Positions 1 to 7,446 of a DNA stretch of 64,000 nt are shown piece after piece. Position 1 is the stretch's first letter. Each line of letters opens with the position of its first letter. A program made the translations under genes and the position numbers. The stretch is from contig JAFQON010000041.1 of NCBI GenBank assembly GCA_017403185.1, positions 1 to 64,000 on the forward strand, given 5' to 3'. Under the pieces are notes generated by a model, which was not told the DNA's origin, did not search any database, and worked only from the letters and a program-made list of their open reading frames with translations. Source of the DNA: Clostridia bacterium. GTDB lineage: Bacteria > Bacillota > Clostridia > Oscillospirales > Acutalibacteraceae.

Positions 1-2
1 AA

Positions 3-473
3 TTCAAGGTTGTATATGACGGCAAAGAAATACCCTGTTATAATTTCAATTCATATAAGCCCAGCGACAGTGCATATTTTCTTTATAAACATGGCAGTAA
101 CGGCAAAGCAATGTGTATTATCAGAATCAAACTCGGTGATTTTGCAACTCTCGGCACCGGTGTTACCGTTGAAAACGGCAAGGCTTCTGCTTCAAGTGCG
201 GTTATCGGCAACGTTGTAACAATCACGGCAGATCAGATTGACGGTAAGATTTTTTATTGTTGGAATATCACAGGCGCAACCCCCGAAGATTATTATGATT
301 CCGAAACAACATTCACAATGGGAGTTTTCAATGTTTCTGCAGAAGCAGTTTACAAAGATTGTGAATGCAAATGCCATAAAGGCGGAATTGAAGGTTTCTT
401 CTATAAAATTGTTCTTTTCTTCCAGAATCTTTTTGGCAAAAACCTTGTATGCGAATGCGGAGCAGAGCACTAA
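3..473 (+). CDS. C-terminal fragment of a secreted/surface-type protein with Cys/His-rich tail (5' truncated by window)
   Basis: The frame is open from base 3, so the gene begins before the window; only about 156 residues are visible. The visible part looks like beta-rich extracellular repeat material (many Thr/Val/Gly, short charged turns), although no known domain can be named. The last about 37 residues stand out: a CECKCHKGG motif, an amphipathic aromatic stretch rich in Phe/Ile/Leu, then CECGAEH at the very end. This Cys-spacer-Cys tail looks like a separate C-terminal module, perhaps for anchoring or metal/disulfide cross-linking; similar tails occur, as far as I recall, on other clostridial exported proteins. 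The internal ATG at 111 is probably not the start. A good terminator follows 18 bp after the stop. Function unknown. Confidence 0.7.
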   Translation, partial: FKVVYDGKEIPCYNFNSYKPSDSAYFLYKHGSNGKAMCIIRIKLGDFATLGTGVTVENGKASASSAVIGNVVTITADQIDGKIFYCWNITGATPEDYYDSETTFTMGVFNVSAEAVYKDCECKCHKGGIEGFFYKIVLFFQNLFGKNLVCECGAEH

Positions 474-490
474 AATTTAATGCTTTATCG

Positions 491-520
491 GACGGCAGAG
501 AAATCTGCCGTCTTTTTTTT
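491..520 (+). terminator. Rho-independent terminator after the truncated first gene
   Basis: A 9-bp perfect stem (GACGGCAGA / TCTGCCGTC) with a GAAA tetraloop is followed directly by eight T residues. Confidence 0.9.
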
Positions 521-562
521 AAAAATTCACTAAAGTACGATGAAAAAACGAAAATATTATGA

Positions 563-568
563 TATAAT
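563..568 (+). promoter_or_regulatory. Probable -10 box (TATAAT) for the helicase gene
   Basis: A perfect TATAAT lies 35 bp before the ATG at 604 in an AT-rich stretch just after a terminator. No convincing -35 hexamer is visible at 16-18 bp spacing. Confidence 0.5.
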
Positions 569-603
569 ATAATTTATAAAAAACGGCAAACGGATGTGAT
601 GTT

Positions 604-3231
604 ATGAAAGATTTCAGCAAAGTAAAGTTCAAATGGACATTCCGTGATTATCAGCAGGCAGTGCTTGATAATTCGCAGAAGCATCTGAAAGATAAAAGAA
701 TACATATCGTTGCCGCACCCGGCAGCGGAAAAACCATTCTCGGTCTTGAGCTTGTCCGCAGGCAGAATGCACCTGCGCTCGTTATGTCGCCGTCGGTTAC
801 AATCCGTCAGCAGTGGGGTGAAAGATTTGTCGAGGCTTATCTGCCCGAAACCGAAAATCCCGATGAATATATATCTTATTCGCTCATAAAACCCAAGCTT
901 ATAACCTCAATCACATATCAGGCGCTTCACGCCGCTTTCACAAAATCCGTTATGGAATCCGAAGCGGATGAAGATGGACTTGCAACCGAAGAAACGCAGG
1001 ATTTCAGTAATTTCGATTTGCTTTCCGAAATCAAAAAGGCAGGCATAAAGACAATCTGCCTTGACGAGGCGCATCATCTCAAAAGCGAATGGCAGAAGGC
1101 TCTTGAAAAGTTTGTTGCAATGCTTGGAGAAGGCGTAACAATCATCGCTCTCACCGCAACGCCGCCCTATGACAGCACACCTGCCGAATGGAACAGATAT
1201 CAGACTCTCTGCGGCGATATTGACGAGGAGATTTTTGTTCCTCAGCTTGTTATGCAGAAAACTCTCTGCCCCCATCAGGACTATATATATTTCAGCTATC
1301 CGACAGCGGTAGAATCGCAGATTCTTGCAAATTACAAGGCAAAAGCAACGGCTGTTACCGATGAAATAATCAGAAGCGGTCTGCTTTCAAAGGCTCTGCA
1401 GGTTTCAAATGCGGCAGGTAACGAAGATATACTCTATGATAACCTCGCAGGCTTCAAATCGCTTGTCTGCGTTGCAAAACAAGGAAATGCCAATATCTCA
1501 AAAAGCCTTGAAGAAAAGGTTTTTGAAGGCAGAAAAGCTCCTGTTTACTCAATATCCGAAGCCGAAAAAGCATTTCAGTTTATCATTGATAAGCCTGATG
1601 TTTTTACGGAAGAAATCAGCGAAGAATTAAAGGCGATTCTTTCAAAAGAGGCTCTTATTGAAAAAAGAAAAGTCCGCCTTGCATCGAGCGATAAAATCAA
1701 TAAAATGCTCGTTTCCTCAACGGGAAAACTCGGAAGCATAAATAAAATCGTTGCAAGCGAATATCAGAATCTCGGCGACTCTCTGCGTATGCTCATTCTT
1801 ACCGACTACATCAAAAAGGATATGCTGAAGCTTGTCGGCACGGATGAAGAAATCCACGCTCTCGGCACGGTACCCGTATTTGAATCAATCCGCAGAACAA
1901 ATCCCGATGCAAAGGTTGCGGTGCTTTCGGGTACGCTTGTGATTCTGCCCGATTCCGCCGTTGAAGCTGCGCAGGAAATCGCATACAACGAAGGTGTGCC
2001 TTGCAGAATAAAGAAGCTTGAAAACACAAATCACACCGAAATCATTTTCAGCGGCTCAAACAAAAATAAGGTCAGCATTATAACAAAAGCATTTCAGCTT
2101 GGCGTTATCAATGTACTTATCGGCACAAAATCCTTGCTCGGCGAAGGCTGGGATTCACCAAATATCAATTCGCTCATTCTTGCAAGCTTTGTGGGCAGCT
2201 TTATGCTCTCAAATCAGATGCGAGGCAGAGCAATCCGAATTGATAAAAAGAATCCCGAAAAGGTGTCGAACATCTGGCATCTCGTGACTGTTGAGCCCGA
2301 TTCAAAGGATGAAATCATCAGTGATGATTTTGAAACGATGAAGCGACGTTTTGCCTGCTTTCAGGCACCTGCATATAACAGCGACGTTATCGAAAGCGGA
2401 ACGGACAGAATTGATATTCTCAAAGCACCCTATGATGCACACGGACTTGAAAGCATCAATAATCAGATGCTCTCGCTTGCCGCCGCAAGAAACGTTATGG
2501 CAGGCAGATGGAATGCCGCCGTCAAAGGCAAAGCAAGACCCGAAATTGAAGAAGTCAGCGAAATCCCTGCCGAAGTTCAGCCTGCAAGTGCCGTTCATAA
2601 GAACAAGATTTATGCAATTGTTCTTGCCATACTTATCGTTTTGGCGATAATCATAATCGCAACGTCGGGATTCTTCGGTGGACTTATCGGAGGTATCATA
2701 GCGGCAATATCTTCTGTATTGCTCATCAAATCCGCATCGGTTGTGATGAAGAATTCATCGCCCGAAAAAACAGTTTCCAACATTTCAAATGCTATTCTTA
2801 AAACGCTCAAAGAAATCGGCGAAATCGAGAGCAGGGGAGCAACCGTTTCTGTTAAGGAATCCGAAAAGAAGAATACGGTTAACTGTTCTCTTTCAAAGGC
2901 AACTGTCAGGGAAAAGAACGTTTTTGCAAAGGCGGTTTCAGAGCTTCTTTCACCCATTGATGACCCGAGATATCTTCTCATCGGCACAAAGGGTATTTCA
3001 AAACTCACAAGCAGAAACTATGTTCAGAGCTATGCCTGCCCGTCGGTGATTGCAGTCAATAAAGAAACGGCGGAAATTCTTGCAAAGAATCTAAAATCCG
3101 CAGGCGGAAAGTTTGAACTCGTTTTTACGAGAAACGAAAACGGCAGAAAAGAACTTTTCAAATGCCGAAAGTATTCTTATATAAACGCAAACAGCAAGCT
3201 CGTCAAAAATAAAAAGATTGTTAAAAGATAA
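604..3231 (+). CDS. SF2 DEAD/DEAH-type helicase with membrane-spanning C-terminal region
   Basis: Superfamily 2 nucleic-acid-dependent ATPase of 875 residues. Walker A APGSGKT is at 38-44, the DEAH box at D154-H157, a TAT motif III follows (LTATPP), and motif VI QMRGRAIR is at 538-545, preceded by a motif V-like GEGWDSP. Both RecA-like lobes therefore look intact. A long insertion of about 300 residues separates the lobes. Unlike ordinary helicases, it carries a hydrophobic block at about 669-708 (two adjacent TM segments with a Gly-rich turn), then a basic C-terminal domain of about 165 residues. This suggests membrane tethering. ATG start with a weak GGATG-type RBS. No restriction or methylase partner is adjacent, so it is not obviously a restriction subunit; a defence or DNA-processing role would be a guess. 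Confidence 0.85.
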   Translation: MKDFSKVKFKWTFRDYQQAVLDNSQKHLKDKRIHIVAAPGSGKTILGLELVRRQNAPALVMSPSVTIRQQWGERFVEAYLPETENPDEYISYSLIKPKLITSITYQALHAAFTKSVMESEADEDGLATEETQDFSNFDLLSEIKKAGIKTICLDEAHHLKSEWQKALEKFVAMLGEGVTIIALTATPPYDSTPAEWNRYQTLCGDIDEEIFVPQLVMQKTLCPHQDYIYFSYPTAVESQILANYKAKATAVTDEIIRSGLLSKALQVSNAAGNEDILYDNLAGFKSLVCVAKQGNANISKSLEEKVFEGRKAPVYSISEAEKAFQFIIDKPDVFTEEISEELKAILSKEALIEKRKVRLASSDKINKMLVSSTGKLGSINKIVASEYQNLGDSLRMLILTDYIKKDMLKLVGTDEEIHALGTVPVFESIRRTNPDAKVAVLSGTLVILPDSAVEAAQEIAYNEGVPCRIKKLENTNHTEIIFSGSNKNKVSIITKAFQLGVINVLIGTKSLLGEGWDSPNINSLILASFVGSFMLSNQMRGRAIRIDKKNPEKVSNIWHLVTVEPDSKDEIISDDFETMKRRFACFQAPAYNSDVIESGTDRIDILKAPYDAHGLESINNQMLSLAAARNVMAGRWNAAVKGKARPEIEEVSEIPAEVQPASAVHKNKIYAIVLAILIVLAIIIIATSGFFGGLIGGIIAAISSVLLIKSASVVMKNSSPEKTVSNISNAILKTLKEIGEIESRGATVSVKESEKKNTVNCSLSKATVREKNVFAKAVSELLSPIDDPRYLLIGTKGISKLTSRNYVQSYACPSVIAVNKETAEILAKNLKSAGGKFELVFTRNENGRKELFKCRKYSYINANSKLVKNKKIVKR

Positions 3232-3248
3232 TTATTGTCTATAATAAG

Positions 3249-3275
3249 CCCTGTTTCAAACGGATCAGGGATTTT
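3249..3275 (+). terminator. Weak terminator-like hairpin after the helicase
   Basis: CCCTG and CAGGG arms separated by 12 nt, followed by ATTTTA. The stem is short and the T-run modest. Confidence 0.4.
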
Positions 3276-3313
3276 ATAGCGAAGTCCTAAAAATTTATTC
3301 CTTGTTTAATGAC

Positions 3314-3728
3314 ATATACTTTGATTAACAGGAAATGATTTGTGATAATGCACAAGGCCGTAACAAGTGAACAGTGAAAAATAAATACTCAAGAGTCTGC
3401 GATGCTTATTATAATTGGGTAAGGCAGAGCCCTTCCTGAATTTGTCATTCTGAGCGAAGCGAAGAATCTCCGCTGACGGCGGAATGGCTTCTGCGTTTCA
3501 TTTTACCTGAGATCCTTCACTGCGTTCAGGATGACAAATTTTAATAATCACGGTCACAATTCGTAGGGGAGGCGTTTCGCCTCCCGCCAAAATACATTCT
3601 TTTCGGGAGGGGCGACCCCTCCCCTACGGTGATGCCGAAACAAACTTACATAATCGGTCATAGGCGTAGCCTATCCGAAATTTTTCACTTTTCATTTTTC
3701 ACTGTTCATTTTGTTAATCAAAGTATAT
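3314..3728. repeat. Mosaic palindromic intergenic element with 17-bp terminal inverted repeats
   Basis: The ends are perfect inverted repeats (ATATACTTTGATTAACA at 3314-3330 and its reverse complement at 3712-3728), and the similarity continues inward: GAACAGTGAAAAAT on the left mirrors ATTTTTCACTGTTC on the right. Inside are nested modules: a GTCATTCTGAGCGAAGCG... arm opposed by a ...GTTCAGGATGACAAA arm; a GTAGGGGAGGCG / CGCCTCCC hairpin; a GGGAGGGG / CCCCTCCC hairpin; and ATAGGC-GTA-GCCTAT. No reading frame of note is present and no clear target-site duplication was seen. It behaves like a non-autonomous MITE-like or REP/BIME-like element; GTCATTCTGAGCGAAGCG repeats are, as I recall, common in gut Firmicutes genomes. 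Confidence 0.75.
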
Positions 3729-3991
3729 ATTTATATACCTTAAAATATGCTTCCAAATGCTTATGGATAAAAATCTTTAGTATTTATATATAATTACCAA
3801 TAAAAGCATAAAGCCCGATTCCATTGTATCGGAGCAGGTGCATTTTTTTATGTAATGGTTTGAAATATAATGCTTTGCGGTGTTTGGTAAAAAATAGTTT
3901 TACAGTTGATTTTTAGTTGCAAGAAATCATATTTTGAGTCCTGCGTTTTTTCTCTGATAATTATGAAACTGGTTTCAAAAGAAAAGTTTCA
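3729..3991. other. AT-rich spacer, no gene seen
   Basis: No supported reading frame. One short hairpin (CCGAT / ATCGG, 3814-3832) precedes a T-rich run at 3842-3850 and could be a weak terminator. Otherwise I see nothing in it. Confidence 0.5.
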
Positions 3992-4426
3992 TTATTGATT
4001 TTCTTTCAGATTGGTGTAATTTGATAACGATTTTAATGTTAATTCGTCTTGTTTTCCACCGTAAAACTTCTCAAGCACTTCTGCAAAAAGTTTGTCTTTA
4101 GTGGCGTGATAGAATAAGGTCATACTTGAACACAGTTTTAGATTGTCGGGATACCCGAGCACCTCAAGGGCGTCGTCTGATTCGCATTCAAGAAGTGCAT
4201 GGCATATTTCTTTGAGATTATTTCCGAGATAAGGATTATTATAGAATTCCGTTGCTTCTTCGGCATTTTCAAGTCCGTAGTAAATTGCATTATGGCTGTA
4301 ACCCAAGGATTTTAACTGCGGAAAAATATACCACATCCAATGCGATTGCTTGCAGCCTGCTTTTATTTCTCTCAACGCCACATCAAAAAACAATTTCTGC
4401 GGTTCATAAAAGCGTTCAATATACAT
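3992..4426 (-). CDS. DUF1810 family protein
   Basis: 144 residues, full length for DUF1810 (COG5579). Family hallmarks are visible: RFYEPQ near the N-terminus, the highly conserved SHWMWYIFPQLKSLG block (about residues 28-42), YLGNNL, a degenerate LGYPDNLKL and SSMTLF, then a C-terminal F-x-GG-x-QDELTL. No enzymatic activity is established for the family. ATG start with AAAGGA RBS. It follows the minus-strand gene at 4461-5072 by 34 bp and is probably co-transcribed with it. Confidence 0.85.
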   Translation of the reverse strand: MYIERFYEPQKLFFDVALREIKAGCKQSHWMWYIFPQLKSLGYSHNAIYYGLENAEEATEFYNNPYLGNNLKEICHALLECESDDALEVLGYPDNLKLCSSMTLFYHATKDKLFAEVLEKFYGGKQDELTLKSLSNYTNLKENQ

Positions 4427-4460
4427 CTTATCATTCCTTTAAAAAATATGTTGTAAACTG

Positions 4461-5072
4461 TTAATTGTCCGATATGATTTTTCCGCTAAAAGATGGATGA
4501 TATATTTCATAAACAACCACTTCACACGAATTGCAAATTGTTTTAAATTTTTTTAAAGTTTTTTTCTGGTATTTTATTCCTTCTTCATCTTTTTGAATAG
4601 GTTTAAAATAGTTTTTCAGGCTGTTATATATGTCTATGCAAGTAAATATAGTAAGAGCTTTTCTGTTATGAGATAAAAAGTTAATTATTGTTTCAGAGCG
4701 AGATTGCAAATATTGACTGTATTCCGCTGTCTTATATGTGTCGCCATATTCCGGATGAATATTGCAAAATACGGCGTTATTTAAGCTGTTTTCAGAACAG
4801 CCAACACTTTTGAGCATTTCCGAAAAACGATTTTTATATTTTGTTGATGCTCTTTTGCTTTTGCATATATTTTTATAGCTTTCACCGTTTAGTAACAGCT
4901 GATTATGGTACTCGTCAGAATCATCTAAGACCTTTTTAAACCAGAATTCTTCAGGTTGTTCCCTGTTGCTGTTAGGTTCCCTGAGTATAAAAACAAAGCC
5001 GTTAAAACTTTCAGCAGTTCCAAGATACCCTTCAATAGTTTCTCCTTGAGTGTTTTTATAAAACTCGTACAT
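4461..5072 (-). CDS. Hypothetical protein, possibly uracil-DNA-glycosylase-superfamily fold
   Basis: 203 residues, not confidently recognised. The pattern of motifs resembles the UDG superfamily: an early hydrophobic strand ending in FILREPN (like the GxEP region), a mid-protein NAVFCNIHPEYGD segment, a second strand LTIFTCIDIYN, and near the C-terminus EIYHPSFSGK, resembling the catalytic H-P-S motif of that fold. This is an analogy made by eye. ATG start with GGAGAG RBS 7 bp upstream. Upstream of the start, another minus-strand frame (codons from about 5188) is open for about 35 residues and could be a decayed piece of another gene. Pairs with the DUF1810 gene downstream. Confidence 0.45.
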   Translation of the reverse strand: MYEFYKNTQGETIEGYLGTAESFNGFVFILREPNSNREQPEEFWFKKVLDDSDEYHNQLLLNGESYKNICKSKRASTKYKNRFSEMLKSVGCSENSLNNAVFCNIHPEYGDTYKTAEYSQYLQSRSETIINFLSHNRKALTIFTCIDIYNSLKNYFKPIQKDEEGIKYQKKTLKKFKTICNSCEVVVYEIYHPSFSGKIISDN

Positions 5073-5536
5073 ATTTCACTCTCCGTATTTTTCCACCGCT
5101 TTTTACAGTACATTTTTATTTTATTTACAAGGCTTTCGTGGGATGTGACGATTATATGCTCACCGTACTGCACAACCCGAAAATTCATTGCCGTAAAGTT
5201 ACCTCGTTATTATTCTAACATCATTGACATCATTAAGCAATATACTCTGGAACCTTTTCGGCGCATCTCTGTGTTTCTGAAAGAATAAGGTACTGTTTTG
5301 CATGAACAGTCCCTTGTTTCTTTTGTTTTTACTCCGCAGTAGCCTAAGAAAATATAATCGGTAACGGTGCATTTGATTGCTGTGTAAAAGCCTTGTAAGC
5401 GATAAAATTTCTGACAGCGTGAGAACGGTAGGGGAGGGTGAATTGTAAATACAATGAAACAATCCGATAAAATTTTTGCTTGCATTACTCAGGCGTTTAT
5501 GATTAAATGGTTTTAATGTTATTACGAGGTGATTTT
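5073..5536. other. Gene-poor stretch with degenerate minus-strand frames
   Basis: No well-supported gene. On the minus strand two overlapping frames (about 5199-5462 and 5210-5485) are open through the same DNA, around a segment containing GCCTTGTAAGCGATAAAAT and CTGACAGCGTGAGAACGG, which looks like a decayed or repeated mobile-element remnant rather than a live gene. A weak promoter for the next gene may lie at 5476-5503 (TTGCTT, 16 bp, TATGAT). Confidence 0.35.
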
Positions 5537-6907
5537 ATGTTTGCAAAGATTTATGATACAGAGATAAAGATTGATTATAACAATGTTGATTCGCTTAACA
5601 GCTATCCGTCAGATTTGAAGAAGGAGTATGTTCAGTGTATTGAAGAGGGACTTGATGTTGAAAAATATAAGAGTCTTTTTGATGCGGTAGCCGCTCTCGA
5701 TAACGGCGAATACAAAACCCAAATGAGTGATATTCTTTATGAAATGGTCATTAATGCGGAGATGCAGCCCGATTATAAATATAACGAGCCTTCAAAGTAT
5801 AAAGAAATCAAAAAGCTGAGAGCATCTTTTGCCCTTAACGGAGCGATGCCTGACAAGGAAACTCTCAGAAAAAAGCTTCTCGGCGCATGGACGGGCAGAG
5901 CCTGCGGCTGCCTTCTCGGCAAGCCCGTTGAGTGCATCAGAAGCGACGAGCTTATACCTCTGCTTAAGGAAACGGGTAACTATCCCATGCACAGATACAT
6001 TCTCAGCACTGATATTACCGATGAGATTTGCTCGCATTATAAATTCTGGCTGAAGAATAAACCGTATGCAGACACCGTTGACGGTATGCCCGTTGACGAT
6101 GACACAAACTATGTTGCTCTTGCGCAGAAAATTGTTGAGGATTACGGCAGAAAATTTGACTCCGAGGATGTTGCAACGGCATGGATGAAATATCAGTCGG
6201 TTTTTTCATATTTTACCGCAGAGAGAACAGCTTTTGTTAACTTTACAAAGTGTATTATGCCGCCTGCATCGGCAATGTATAAAAATGTTGCCCGAGAATG
6301 GATTGGTGCCCAGATAAGAGGCGATTATTTCGGTTATATCAACCCCGGCGACCCTGAAGCTGCGGCTGAAATGGCGCACAGGGATGCAAGGATTTCTCAT
6401 GTGAAAAACGGAATCTACGGTGAAATGTTTGCTGCGGCAATGATTGCCTGCGCCGCCGTGACAAATGACATTGAGCAGATAATCCTCGGCGGGCTTTCTC
6501 AGATTCCGTCAACCTCACGGCTTTATGAAGCTGTTATGAAAATTATTGACGGCTATAAAAACGGAGTTACGGTTGACGAGTGCTTCAATATCATTCACGC
6601 TGCTTATGATGAGCATACCGACCATGGCTGGTGTCACACAATATCAAATGCAATGATTGTTACCGCCGCCTTGCTTTACGGCGAAGGCGATTTCGGCAAG
6701 TCGATCTGTATTGCTGTCGGCATGGCTTTTGATACCGATTGCAACGGTGCAACAGTTGGCTCGGTTCTCGGAATGTGCAACACAATTGACGGAATTGATG
6801 AATATTGGAAAAAGCCCGTTAACGGCAAAATCCACACATCAATTTTCGGAGTGGGTACAGTTGATATTGAGCAGGCGGTTGAAAAAACGCTGAGCCATAT
6901 TGAATAA
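5537..6907 (+). CDS. ADP-ribosylglycohydrolase (ADPRH/DraG fold) family protein
   Basis: 456 residues from the ATG at 5537, chosen because GAGGTG sits 5 bp upstream; an in-frame upstream start at 5507 lacks such a site. Family signatures: GAWTGRACGCLLGKPVE in the middle; the metal-binding DDDT at D187-T190; and FDTDCNGATVGSVLGM with D399 and D401 near the C-terminus. These acidic clusters bind the two Mg ions of ADP-ribosyl hydrolases. The N-terminal about 100 residues precede the conserved domain and are specific to this subgroup. Substrate cannot be told: ADP-ribosyl-proteins, ADP-ribosylated small molecules or nucleoside-type compounds are all possible. It stands alone; a new promoter starts 15 bp after it. 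Confidence 0.85.
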   Translation: MFAKIYDTEIKIDYNNVDSLNSYPSDLKKEYVQCIEEGLDVEKYKSLFDAVAALDNGEYKTQMSDILYEMVINAEMQPDYKYNEPSKYKEIKKLRASFALNGAMPDKETLRKKLLGAWTGRACGCLLGKPVECIRSDELIPLLKETGNYPMHRYILSTDITDEICSHYKFWLKNKPYADTVDGMPVDDDTNYVALAQKIVEDYGRKFDSEDVATAWMKYQSVFSYFTAERTAFVNFTKCIMPPASAMYKNVAREWIGAQIRGDYFGYINPGDPEAAAEMAHRDARISHVKNGIYGEMFAAAMIACAAVTNDIEQIILGGLSQIPSTSRLYEAVMKIIDGYKNGVTVDECFNIIHAAYDEHTDHGWCHTISNAMIVTAALLYGEGDFGKSICIAVGMAFDTDCNGATVGSVLGMCNTIDGIDEYWKKPVNGKIHTSIFGVGTVDIEQAVEKTLSHIE

Positions 6908-6921
6908 TATTTTTTTAAGTC

Positions 6922-6949
6922 TTGACTTTGCTGTCAAAAAATTTATAAT
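6922..6949 (+). promoter_or_regulatory. Sigma-A promoter of the cobalamin riboswitch/ECF transcript
   Basis: TTGACT (6922-6927), 16 bp, TATAAT (6944-6949), immediately upstream of the riboswitch. Confidence 0.75.
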
Positions 6950-6975
6950 AAATAAATATATAATCGAATATTTCA

Positions 6976-7095
6976 GAATACGGTTTGAAAGGCTGCGGCC
7001 GAGTAAATTAAAAGGGAAATCGGGTTGAAATCCCGAACAACCGCCATTACTGTGATTGATAAATCTTATCATCAGTCAGAACACCTGCCGTGTTT
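6976..7095 (+). promoter_or_regulatory. Cobalamin (AdoCbl/B12) riboswitch aptamer
   Basis: Conserved B12-box features in order: AAAAGGGAAATCGGGTTGAA (7010-7029), AATCCCG closing that hairpin, ACAACCGCCATTACTGTGA (the junction core, 7037-7055), a variable hairpin TTGATAAATCTTATCA, then TCAGTCAGAACACCTGCCG. A P1-type helix can form between ACGG (6980-6983) and CCGT (7088-7091). The downstream genes form an ECF importer with a CbrT-like specificity subunit, which fits cobalamin uptake repressed by B12. Confidence 0.9.
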
Positions 7096-7120
7096 ATGGT
7101 TCAACACAACTTTGGTGAGA

Positions 7121-7200
7121 AGAGTGCAACCGATTTATCGCAGTAAAGGGGTGCTCTCTTTTGCTGTTTTGTTTGATTTGCGATAAATCTGTTGTGCTCT
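7121..7200 (+). promoter_or_regulatory. Antiterminator hairpin of the riboswitch expression platform
   Basis: A 22-nt inverted repeat: left arm 7121-7142, right arm 7179-7200, identical in an 11-bp core (GATTTATCGCA / TGCGATAAATC) with three mismatches outside it. The right arm shares GTGCTCT with the left arm of the following terminator, so the two structures exclude each other. Confidence 0.65.
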
Positions 7201-7235
7201 TCCGGCTTTCGGGTCGGAGGAGCATTTTTGTTTTT
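7195..7235 (+). terminator. Riboswitch-controlled intrinsic terminator
   Basis: A 10-bp stem (TGCTCTTCCG at 7195-7204, CGGAGGAGCA at 7215-7224, one G-U pair) followed by TTTTTGTTTTT, 11 bp before the first ORF of the operon. Confidence 0.85.
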
Positions 7236-7245
7236 GAGGTGAATT

Positions 7246-7446
7246 ATGGTTAATGATGAAAAAAAACAGTGGGCAGTGCAGCAGCTTTTACTAAAAAGCG
7301 AAGAAGTCGGCAGGCTGCCAAAGAAGAGTGATTTTGATGCCGTTGAGGTGTCAAGAATCAAAGCTTTTCTCGGCCCTTGGCCGAGAGCTCTTGAAGCGGC
7401 AGGGCTGAAGGAAGTGAAACAGAAGAAATGCGGGGGTGACAGGTGA
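7246..7446 (+). CDS. Small homing-endonuclease-associated repeat (HNH_repeat-type) protein
   Basis: 66 residues with a strong GAGGTG RBS. Residues about 15-55 match the homing endonuclease-associated repeat pattern: an initial helix, then GRLPKKSDFD, a second helix and LGPWPRALEAAGL. This is a compact DNA-binding helical unit usually found as repeats next to HNH nuclease domains; here there is a single unit and no nuclease. It is the first gene after the B12 riboswitch and its TGA overlaps the ATG of ecfT (TGATG), so translation of the two is probably coupled. A role as a small DNA-binding regulator of the uptake operon is inference only. Confidence 0.7.
   Translation: MVNDEKKQWAVQQLLLKSEEVGRLPKKSDFDAVEVSRIKAFLGPWPRALEAAGLKEVKQKKCGGDR

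Noticed and set aside
3314..3728. Considered as an intact insertion sequence
   Set aside because: It has terminal inverted repeats but no transposase frame and no evident target duplication; called a non-autonomous repeat.
5199..5485. Two overlapping minus-strand ORFs read as one frameshifted gene
   Set aside because: The two frames overlap rather than join, no domain is recognisable and no RBS was found; kept only as a gap description.
7101..7361. Minus-strand ORF across the riboswitch region
   Set aside because: It overlaps the B12 expression platform and the start of a supported gene and has no homology-like features.
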